From: Terana coerulea
Lineage: Eukaryota > Basidiomycota > Agaricomycetes > Polyporales > Phanerochaetaceae
Direction of reading: 5' to 3'
Assembly (NCBI GenBank): GCA_024811115.1
Contig: JAKOGH010000981.1
Location: 1 to 14,786 of the forward strand
DNA length: 14,786 nt
Every line of letters begins with the position of its first letter. Position 1 is the first letter of the stretch. The notes under the pieces were generated by a model that worked only from the letters and a program-made list of their open reading frames with translations, did no database searches and was not told where the DNA came from. Positions 8,301 to 14,786 of this stretch are shown here, one piece after another. The translations under genes were made by a program, and so were the position numbers.

Positions 8301-10140
8301 ATGTGGCTCCCGCTGCCCCTCGGAAGGACAGGGCACATCTGCTCGTTCTGTGGTTCCGCCGGTCATCATGCCGGCGTCTCCGGCGGTGCATCTGAGCGAG
8401 ACCGCATCATCACTCCCTACAATGCCGATGAATTTGAGAAAACTCTTGGACGACTCCATCTTCTTGACCGCCACCATGATCTCCCAGAAAAACTACGAAC
8501 AGGCTTCCCGATTGGCGACTTCAGCACACCGTCTCGCACGCATATACCCCATAATCACGCATCCGGCATCGCTCACATGGACTTTATCCGGCAGTATGCC
8601 GAGGAGCAGGTTGCCCTTTGCCGTATGTCTGGACCATACTCGCAAGGCGAGGTCGAGGCCGTTCTTGGATCTTGTTTCATCTCGTGGCAGCTTGCTGTGG
8701 TTGACAAGCCCAGCGCCCCAGGCAAATTCCGTCTCGTGCAGAACTGCTCCCTCCCCAGTACGAAGCGGGGAGTGTCAGTGAACTCCTTCATTGACTCCGA
8801 CTTATTCCCTACAAAGTGGGGTACAGCGGCACAATTCGCAGAAATTGTGAGTACTTGGTTTTGGCCGTTTGGCCTCCTTGCGCTTGAGTGTAACTCGCGC
8901 ATGATGCTGGAGTGTAACTCGCATCTGTTTCATATGTGCTCGAGTGTGTACATGGCGTTTAGTGTGTCTATGCCGGGGCATTTGAGTGTGTCTCATGCCT
9001 CTCGCATTTTTAGGTCGCGACATGTCCTCCAGGGGCTCGCAGGCATGCTCGCTTGACATCGATGCAGCTTTTCGCAACATCCCGATCCGACCCGAGCACA
9101 AATGCTACCTGGTCATTCAGTCGCGAAGAAGGTGTGTTCTATATCGACCACGTCTGCCCATTCGGGATCTACGTCGGGGCCAGGCGTACAGGGCGCAGCT
9201 ATGGGCGCTGTCGTCGACATCCTTGAAGCCCACGGCATCTCACCATGCAAGAAGTGGGTTGATGACCTTGTCAGCGTCGCGGTTCCCCAATTGGGGCCAA
9301 CGGCCGGTGCATATCGCTTCAGCGCATGGAGTCGAAGACATCTTCCGCATCACTACTCAGCTAGGCGTGCCCTGGAAGCTTGGAAAATGCTTGGACTATG
9401 GGTTTCTGGTCATCTATCTGGGGTTTCTCTGGAGTCTGGTGAAGAGGACAGTGAGCTTCCATGAAGCTAAGCGTCTCAAGTACCTTGCCAAGCTTGAGGC
9501 CTTCATTGCGCTGATCGACTCTGGAAGCGAGTTCTACAGCGTGACGTGATGTCCATGAATGGCACTCTATCCCATATCACCTTCGTCTATCCACGAGGGC
9601 GCGCATTCCTAGCCAGCATATCGGCCTTGTGTACTCAATACCCCAACCCGTTCGCTCCTCGCTGGCCACCTCCCTCCTTGGTGTAGGACGTGCGCTGGTG
9701 GATGAATGCCTTACAGACTCCAGGGAGTCCTATCGATCTTTTAGTTCCCGCGTGGGGCAACTCGGGACATCGGAATCTGGGTTGACGCATGCACCAGCTG
9801 GGGCATCGGCGCTAGTCATTGACGGATGCTGGGATGCTTGGAAGCTCAGCGGCAACTGGAAAGCCGACTGTCGAGACATCGGCTGGGCAGAGATAGTTGC
9901 CATTGAGCTCGCTGTACGTCACGTCGAGCAGCTGGGATTTAAAGATGCTAACCTGCTTATTCATGGCGACAACATGGGTGTTGTTGGAGCGTTCAAGCGG
10001 GGACGGAGCCGGAACTTCTAGGTCAACAACTCGATCCGACGCGTTGAAGTCATCGCTATGGCTCTCAACATTCACTTTGTTCTCGAATATGTCAACACCT
10101 CTCTCAATAAAGCTGATTCGGTGTCTCGCGGCACTCTGGA
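8301..10140 (+). pseudogene. Reverse transcriptase-RNase H of the YR retrotransposon, frame-broken
   Basis: The frame opens with a second, imperfect zinc knuckle (CSFCGSAGHHAGVS, 8340-8381), then ERDRIITPYNADEF, GFPIGDF (8502), RMSGPYSQGEVEAVLG, LAVVDKPSAPGKFRLVQNCS and FPTKWGTAAQFAEI. After an intron-like insertion (8847/8851-9013) comes motif A, SLDIDAAFRNIPIRPEH, with the catalytic Asp at 9055. Motif C is KKWVDDLVSV with VDD at 9258-9266, and VPWKLGK follows. RNase H shows GIWVDACTSWGIG (Asp at 9784), IGWAEIVAIELA and LLIHGDNMGVVGAF, ending with YVNTSLNKADSVSRGTL. The pieces lie in different frames, shifted by single bases near 9130, 9170, 9310, 9530 and 9810, with in-frame TAG at 9684-9686 and 10019-10021. 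The domains would copy the element's RNA into DNA and remove the RNA strand. Confidence 0.8.
8851..9013 (+). other. Intron-like, repeat-containing insertion in reverse transcriptase
   Basis: Conserved protein stops at TAAQFAEIVS and resumes at GSQACSLDIDAAFRN. The DNA between starts with GTGAGTACTT (8847) and ends CATTTTTAG (9013). Splicing from GTACTT at 8851 to 9014 restores the downstream frame; splicing from the better donor GTGAGT at 8847 does not. The insertion carries GAGTGT four times (8886, 8910, 8942, 8984), the first two as the 13-mer GAGTGTAACTCGC 24 bp apart. It contains no stop in the upstream frame. Confidence 0.55.
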
Positions 10141-11543
10141 TCCCTCATGCGCCGTCTCTCCACTATCTCGCTCCCTGCAGAGCTTGCTCCTTTCTCGCTC
10201 ATGCCTAAGGCCCGCACCAAACGTACGCCCGCCCGTCGCGAGTGTGTTGACAGTTGGTGGGATGTCTGCCCCAGGATCCCATGGCAAACCTGGTCCAGCA
10301 GATACCTCGTCGCGAACCAACCAGTCACGAAAACCACGAAAGCCAAACATCTCCAACAGTATCACTCCATCATCGCTTCGCCGCATGTTCTTGCTGAAGA
10401 TCGCCTCACTCGCTGGATCACCCCTCACGCCATTTGCTTTCATGCTGAGACCTCCAAGCTCTTACTCGACCGCCGCTAGCATTCAACTACAACAGACTCT
10501 GCTGTCCTCTATCGAACCCAACTCTCGGAAAAACTATGGTGCCGGCTTGCTCCGCTTTACGCAGTTTTGCGACTGCAATCACATCTCAGAGAACGACCGC
10601 ATGCCTGCGTCTGAAGTCCTTCTTGCAGCCTTTGTCTCTCGATGGAACGGTCTGGTTGCTCGTACTACGGTCGACACTTGGATCGCAGGTCTGAGTTTCT
10701 GGCATGGTTTGCACGGAGCGCCATGGAATGGAAACAAGATGCTCAAGGTCGTCCTCACTGCGATCCGGAAGCATGAGCCGGAGAAGGATGAGAAACGCCG
10801 CCCCGTTACAATTGAACACCTGCATGCCCTACGAGAACACCTTGACCTCACAAACTCGTTCGACGCGGCTGTGTATGCCATAGCGTGTGTCGCTTTCTGG
10901 TGCTGCCGCCGGTGTGCTCTGTTGCAAACTACTCTTATAAATTTGACTAATCGAATGATAGCTTAGGGGAGCTTGTATACCCTCACCCAACACATTTGAC
11001 CCCTCTCGTCACGTTTCAAAATGCACGAAGTTAGCTTACCATACCCCTCTGCGAGGACGCGAATATGCAACCCTACCAATACCTTGGACCAAGACGACGA
11101 AGAACAAGGGGACAATCATTTCAGCCACGGACGTCGACGACTGCACCTCACCAGTACCCGCCCTCAAACACCATCGAAGCGCAAACGCGAAGGTGCCAGA
11201 CCATGCACCGTTCTTTGCCTTCGAGACAGCTGACGAGAAAGGTTGGGCGCCGATGACTCGAGACTGGTTCCTCGGAAGGTGCAACCAAGTCTGGTCGGAA
11301 GCAGGGCTTGAAGGTCTTAGTGGGCATTGTTTCCGCATTGGAGGCGCAACCGAGTTGCTATTGCGCGGTACTCACCCTGACATTGTTGCAGTACAAGGAG
11401 GCTGGAAGTCTCGCGCATTTCTCGAATATTGGCGGAAAATTGACTCTATCCTCCCGCTTTTCATTTCAGAATCTTTCACAGCCTCTCGCCTTCAGCTTGT
11501 TCGCAACTCTATAGACTCCTTTAAGAAGAAGTACTCTTTGTAG
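10141..11543 (+). pseudogene. Tyrosine recombinase of the YR retrotransposon, one frame break
   Basis: A Ser/Pro-rich linker (10141-10480) leads to a core-binding domain, SIEPNSRKNYGAGLLRFTQF (about 10510-10569), and AFVSRWNGLVARTTVDTWIA. The catalytic domain begins AFWCCRRLGEL after removal of the intron 10912-10961, and the Arg before LGEL is encoded by a codon split by that intron. One base is lost or gained near 10985-10995; from there TFDPSRHVSK, LPIPWTKTTKNKG and HAPFFAFETAD run in one frame to the stop at 11541-11543. Catalytic residues are visible: HxxR as HCFR at 11325-11336, Trp in GGWKS at 11403 and the nucleophile Tyr in EYWRK at 11427-11429. The enzyme would integrate the circular DNA form. 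This is the best preserved part of the element: apart from the single frame break near 10990 no stop or missing catalytic residue was seen. Confidence 0.85.
10912..10961 (+). other. 50-nt intron splitting the recombinase catalytic Arg codon
   Basis: The donor is CCG|GTGTGC, the branch-like motif is TTGACTAATCG and the acceptor is GATAG|CTTAGG. Joining CG (10910-10911) to C (10962) makes CGC, giving CRRLGEL, the conserved first box of YR recombinases. Unspliced reading ends at a TAG at 10964, before the rest of the catalytic domain. Confidence 0.8.
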
Positions 11544-12589
11544 CATTTTCGTCGCACATCAGATCTGGACTTTGCACACTGTCTGTAGCACTAGTAGTAT
11601 GTATTGTGGCACTCATGGACTGTTACTGTGCTCTACCGTACTTTACAACATCAAACTCGATGTATCCTGCACTAAATAGCCTTTCGCGAGCTTGTGCATA
11701 GGTCAGTTAGCACTCGCCGCGGTCAAGGGTTTCCGGGGTCTTAGCTCGCCCGGTGGGGTTAGTCGAGAGTCGGCGTTGACTCACGACTGTTGTGGCTTCG
11801 CAAGTGGTGGTTAGTCGTGTATGCAACGCCTTTCCGCCATTTCACGCTCGAGTTGAACTTCGGCAAGAACGAGCTTCGAAACACGCAAACCTGCGCAGAA
11901 ACGCACGCGTTCGCACGGGCGCTTAGCGACTCGTTTCCTCGCGGATTTCGACCAGGAATCGCGTCCGCCCGTGCTCGTGCTCCAAGCGCAGGCTTTCACC
12001 TGAAAGGCCCTGTTTCGAACCTCTCGGATCGCTTCGAACTTGCGATTTCTCCCCGCCGAAGTTCTCCTCTCCCCACCGGACTTACTGAGATGCAGCATCG
12101 CGTGAATTTCGCTACTTATCGTACATGATAACTAACTAAGGAATTCACGCGTGTCCTCGTCTTGTGGAAAGCACTCAAACTTAGGAAGCGGGCACTACTA
12201 CAAGACGGCTCTGATGAGTTCTTACTGTGGGAAATAGTCAAGGCTATGTACACTCTCAGGGCGCTAAATAGACCCATGCGCATGACCACGCGACGCCGCC
12301 GACGCGACATGCAGCGTCAGACTGACATCCTTCTGGCCGGTTGGCTTTTTCCTTCTCCCGTTTCGTAAGCGACCTATCATGAGACCCGCCAACACACTTA
12401 CCTCGGCGAGGCGCCGATGTTGACACGACGGTGGGATTCCCCGGTTGACATCCTATCCTGCTTTCAAACATCGTCAAAGACTCGTCGCTCAGTCCCGGAC
12501 ACGCATGCACTGGTAGGAAATGCTGCGCTTCAAATCAAGAGGCACCGGTCGTGTACTCGGCCGTTATCCTGGGCGGCGGCACAGCAGCT
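11544..12589. other. 3' region of the YR element and upstream DNA of the synthetase gene
   Basis: No protein-like ORF is supported. The nonanucleotide GGTTAGTCG occurs twice, at about 11758 and 11811. The 11850-12070 part is rich in TTCGAA and has short inverted repeats, GAACTTCGGC (about 11855) against GCCGAAGTTC (about 12056), plus a local hairpin GGCTTTCACCTGAAAGGCC at 11991-12009. This structure fits an untranslated end of a YR retrotransposon, but an exact boundary could not be set. The right part must contain the promoter of the synthetase gene; no TATA box was picked out. Confidence 0.35.
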
Positions 12590-12934
12590 ATGTCGTCTCG
12601 ACGGACCCTGCTCAGGGCCAGGGTGTTCGCCTCCACTGATCGCGTCGAGAGGCCCGACCTCGCCTCCTCTGCAACACCACACTCTGCCATCCTACTTCCG
12701 TCATACTATCCTTCCGAACCACGCTGACCGCCCTGCCTTGGTCTGCCGCTCTGAGAGGCTCAATGCTCACAATGGATCGGCATATCTCCAGAAGGCTGGC
12801 AGTCTCGACGTCAGGGGATGCTTAACATGGACTTTCGCAGAGATGAATGAGTACGTGAAGGCTCTAGCTCGAGCCTTGTGAGGCATGGGTGTTGCAAAGG
12901 GTGATAGAGTCAGGGTGATTATGGGAAATAACAG

Positions 12935-12989
12935 GTGCGCTTGGTTGACATATGTCGTGAGAATTGTGTACTGAGCAGCATCCTCGCAG
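12935..12989 (+). other. Synthetase intron 1 (55 nt)
   Basis: Donor AACAG|GTGCGC, acceptor CTCGCAG|TGCATA. It joins IMGNN to SAYAFLQWACARIGA through an AG|T serine codon. Confidence 0.75.
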
Positions 12990-13410
12990 TGCATATGCCT
13001 TCCTGCAATGGGCCTGTGCACGAATTGGCGCCATTTTGGTCACGCTGAACCCAGCATATCGGCTACATGACTGACCGCCACTCTGTCGCTCGCACAGGTG
13101 AACCACCTATTCATTGTCCCGCGCATCCGCTCTTCCACGTACCTCGATACGCTCTCAGGCATTCCCAACTCTGAAGACGGCTCCGCCCGGCGAAATACAG
13201 CTCGAATCTCTGCCAGATTTACGTAATCTGGTAGTGTTCAATGACTTGCCAAATCCCGAGGAATTTCGCAAGGAACTGTCACAGAGTGAAATCCGCCTTG
13301 GACTTCCAAGAGATTCTCGTCTGGCGGGAAGATGGGTCCGAGCAGAAACGAGTTGATCAGTTGGAGTCAAGTCTGGATGAGCATGAGGTTGTCAACCTTC
13401 AATTTACCAG

Positions 13411-13466
13411 GTCGGTTCTGCCCTATGTTGTTAAAACAATCAGTGTTGACGTCTATGATTATACAG
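13411..13466 (+). other. Synthetase intron 2 (56 nt), inside the phosphate-binding loop
   Basis: Donor ACCAG|GTCGGT, acceptor TATACAG|TGGAAC. Removal produces NLQFTSGTTGAPKAVA, the A3 signature of adenylate-forming enzymes. The signature's first serine codon is split AG|T. Confidence 0.85.
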
Positions 13467-13497
13467 TGGAACTACTGGCGCGCCTAAAGCGGTGGCG

Positions 13498-13552
13498 GTA
13501 TGTATGTTCTCCTGTTTTGCGTGCGTTCAACTCACTCAAAACTGTCTCCAAG
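13498..13552 (+). other. Synthetase intron 3 (55 nt)
   Basis: Donor GGCG|GTATGT, acceptor CTCCAAG|CTGACG, phase 0. It joins APKAVA to LTHHNLLNNG and leaves an exon of only 31 nt (13467-13497). Confidence 0.8.
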
Positions 13553-13628
13553 CTGACGCACCACAATCTTCTGAACAACGGTGGCCAAATCGGTCGCTGT
13601 ATGCGCCTCACATCCAAGGATATCCTTT

Positions 13629-13796
13629 GTACGTTTGCTCTATTAGTTTCCGCCATCTTTTGCAAAATCCACTCTTTCGTCTGTTCTTCTCGATACGAAT
13701 TATACTTTCCGGTTGGAATTTATCATTTTAATCGCATATATGTGCCACATTCTACCAATCTCCGAGCATGTGCTTACTTCTTCACTCCTATCTTAG
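13629..13796 (+). other. Synthetase intron 4 (168 nt, AT-rich)
   Basis: Donor CTTT|GTACGT, acceptor ATCTTAG|GCAACG. It joins SKDIL-C to NVPPLFHCFGL through a T|GC cysteine codon. It is about three times longer than most other introns of the gene. Confidence 0.75.
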
Positions 13797-14077
13797 GCAA
13801 CGTCCCTCCATTGTTTCATTGCTTTGGCCTCGTCCTGGGCAACCTCGCTGCATGGACACACGGCGCGTGCATTGTCTACCCTTCGGCCATCTTCAACCCA
13901 CCTGCGATTGTGGATTCCCTTCTAGGCGAGGGAATGCGGTTGGGAAGCGAGGGGAATCTCCAGGAACGGATTGGCGGTGTACGGCGCTACACGGTGTACC
14001 TACGCATTTCCTGGGCGTCCTTGGCGAGGTAGAAAGGAGGCGGAAACCGGACAGACATTGGCGTTCCCCCGGCTGAG

Positions 14078-14140
14078 GTATGACTGTCTATTTTACTGCT
14101 GAATTATTGGTGTGCCTGATCATTGACGGACATGACACAG
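14078..14140 (+). other. Synthetase intron 5 (63 nt)
   Basis: Donor CTGAG|GTATGA, acceptor GACACAG|GACGGG. It joins LAFPRLR to TGIAAGSSIPIPLM through an AG|G arginine codon. Confidence 0.75.
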
Positions 14141-14238
14141 GACGGGCATCGCGGCGGGCTCGAGCATACCAATTCCGCTGATGAAGAGACTCGTTGAGAA
14201 GATGAACTTGAAGGAGCTGACGATCGCATACGGGATGA

Positions 14239-14287
14239 GTGGGTCTTTCCAGGCTCTAATCACCTTGATACTCACGCGCCTTCGCAG
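14239..14287 (+). other. Synthetase intron 6 (49 nt)
   Basis: Donor GGATGA|GTGGGT, acceptor TTCGCAG|CTGAAA. It splits the threonine codon of YGMTE as A|CT. Confidence 0.75.
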
Positions 14288-14297
14288 CTGAAACGAG
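14288..14297 (+). other. 10-nt microexon of the synthetase gene
   Basis: CTGAAACGAG between two introns. With one base from each neighbouring exon it encodes T-E-T-S of the A5 motif YGMTETSPV, which binds the adenylate in this enzyme family. Without it the motif is absent from any frame here. Confidence 0.75.
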
Positions 14298-14358
14298 GTG
14301 TGCGCAGTTCTTAGTTCTCAGCAGCGCCATATGCTAATGAGCCATGTCGCTGCCACAG
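14298..14358 (+). other. Synthetase intron 7 (61 nt)
   Basis: Donor ACGAG|GTGTGC, branch-like ATGCTAATGAG, acceptor TGCCACAG|CCCGGT. It joins TET to SPVSFQSNTDEPL through an AG|C serine codon. Confidence 0.75.
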
Positions 14359-14463
14359 CCCGGTGTCCTTCCAAAGCAACACGGACGAGCCGCTCATCAA
14401 GCGTGTTGAAACAGTCGGCAGGGTCCACCCGCACGTCAAGGCGAAGATTATCTCTACGCAGCG

Positions 14464-14552
14464 GTAAGTCGCCCCTACGCCTTTGAAGCTGCCAATGCAC
14501 ACTTGTGTCCCTCAACCGCCGTTACGCAACTCGAGAACTCATTCAACCACAG
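14464..14552 (+). other. Synthetase intron 8 (89 nt, acceptor uncertain)
   Basis: The donor ACGCAGCG|GTAAGT is strong and AACCACAG|GAAATT is the best acceptor, but joining them leaves the downstream frame (VVPVNTPGELLVAGY) off by one base. Either the gene has another indel here or the acceptor lies elsewhere. Confidence 0.5.
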
Positions 14553-14786
14553 GAAATTTGTTTCTTCGGGGAGCAGAAAGGCGAGCTCGATCACGGCACG
14601 GAAGTCGAGGACGAGGTCGTGCCCGTGAATACACCAGGCGAGCTGCTCGTCGCGGGCTACATGCTCCAGGCCGGCTACTGGCGCGACCCCGAGCAGACTG
14701 CGCAGGTCATGCATCGCGATAAGGACGGCACGCTTTGGATGCACACTGGAGACGAGGGTATCATGGACGAGGAAGGCTACTTGCGT

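Larger units (their letters stand above)
6933..11543 (+). mobile_element. Ngaro/DIRS-type tyrosine-recombinase retrotransposon, decayed
   Basis: The order of domains is gag with zinc knuckle, reverse transcriptase, RNase H, tyrosine recombinase. That combination, with no integrase or aspartic protease seen, defines YR retrotransposons. No methyltransferase domain was found between RNase H and the recombinase, which favours Ngaro over classical DIRS. Ngaro elements are known from Agaricomycotina. Such elements integrate through a circular intermediate by recombinase action instead of an integrase. The reading frame is broken at many places (for example near 7480, 7600, 9130, 9170, 9310, 9530 and 9810) and has stops at 7999, 9684 and 10019, so this copy cannot be autonomous. 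True ends were not established; they may extend left past the two small transposons and right into 11544-12100. Confidence 0.85.
12590..14786 (+). pseudogene. ACSF2-like acyl-CoA synthetase (AMP-forming), frame-broken, cut by window end
   Basis: Acyl-CoA synthetases of this family activate fatty acids with ATP to acyl-AMP and then to acyl-CoA, often in mitochondria. A possible start at 12590 (MSSRRTLLRARVFAST) is Arg-rich like a mitochondrial presequence. Then follow TLPSYFRHTILPNHADRPAL, MGVAKGDRVRVIMGNN, ARIGAILVTLNPAYRLH, HLFIVPRIRSSTYLD, ESLPDLRNLVVFNDLP, the phosphate-binding loop TSGTTGAPK (assembled over an intron), LTHHNLLNNG, NVPPLFHCFGLVLGNLAAW, CTALHGVPTHFLGVLGEVE, LKELTIAYGM-TETS-PVSFQ (over a microexon), VGRVHPHVKAK, NTPGELLVAGYMLQ and WMHTGDEGIMDEEGYLR at the window end. 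Eight introns are recognisable. Damage: TGA at 12879-12881 and single-base shifts near 12645, 13070, 13158, 13283, 13978, 14049 and after 14552. The C-terminal subdomain lies outside. It is a recent pseudogene or an error-laden copy of a working gene. Confidence 0.85.

Noticed and set aside
11790..12128. 112-codon open frame on the plus strand and a 95-codon one opposite
   Set aside because: No family character; the frames overlap antisense in a structured, TTCGAA-rich stretch that is more likely the untranslated end of the retrotransposon.
13241..14032. A single 263-codon open frame across three introns of the synthetase gene
   Set aside because: Reading through gives foreign residues between family motifs and destroys the TSGTTGAPK loop, whereas splicing restores it. 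Openness of the introns is taken as chance.

Overview
The window looks like nuclear DNA of a basidiomycete fungus, most likely an agaricomycete. Three things point that way: introns of about 50-60 nt with GT...AG ends and CTAAT/CTCAC-like branch sites, a tyrosine-recombinase (YR) retrotransposon of the Ngaro/DIRS class (Ngaro elements are known to be common in Agaricomycotina), and a mitochondrial-type acyl-CoA synthetase (ACSF2-like) gene dense with small introns. No prokaryotic, rRNA, tRNA or CRISPR feature was found.

Layout from left to right. 1-1354: the 3' part of a leucine-rich-repeat (F-box/LRR-like) gene with one clear 49-nt intron and several single-base frame breaks. 1355-2548: gene-poor DNA holding a 149-bp tandem duplication that carries five copies of a short hairpin. 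2549-3868 (minus strand): a two-exon gene for an unrecognised 419-residue Ala/Pro/Ser-rich protein. 4376-4798 (minus): a doubtful small Cys-containing ORF. 5400-5878: a Tc1/mariner-type MITE with 84-bp inverted repeats and a TA target duplication. 5926-6704: a non-autonomous hAT-type element with a perfect 8-bp target duplication. 6933-11543: the coding core of the YR retrotransposon (gag with zinc knuckle, reverse transcriptase, RNase H, tyrosine recombinase), decayed by frameshifts and stops. 11544-12589: the presumed 3' region of that element plus upstream DNA. 12590-14786: the ACSF2-like AMP-forming acyl-CoA synthetase gene, running off the window, with eight recognisable introns, a 10-nt microexon, one nonsense codon and several frame breaks.

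The middle of the window is therefore a transposon cluster between host genes. The most interesting structural points are a 50-nt intron that splits the catalytic arginine codon of the retrotransposon's recombinase, a 163-167-nt intron-like repeat-rich insertion just before reverse-transcriptase motif A, the 10-nt microexon encoding the core of the adenylate-forming motif YGMTETS, and two small DNA transposons with intact target duplications separated by only about 40 bp. Frame breaks occur in every family recognised by homology, including the host genes. This may reflect real pseudogenes or single-base errors in the underlying assembly; the sequence alone does not settle it.
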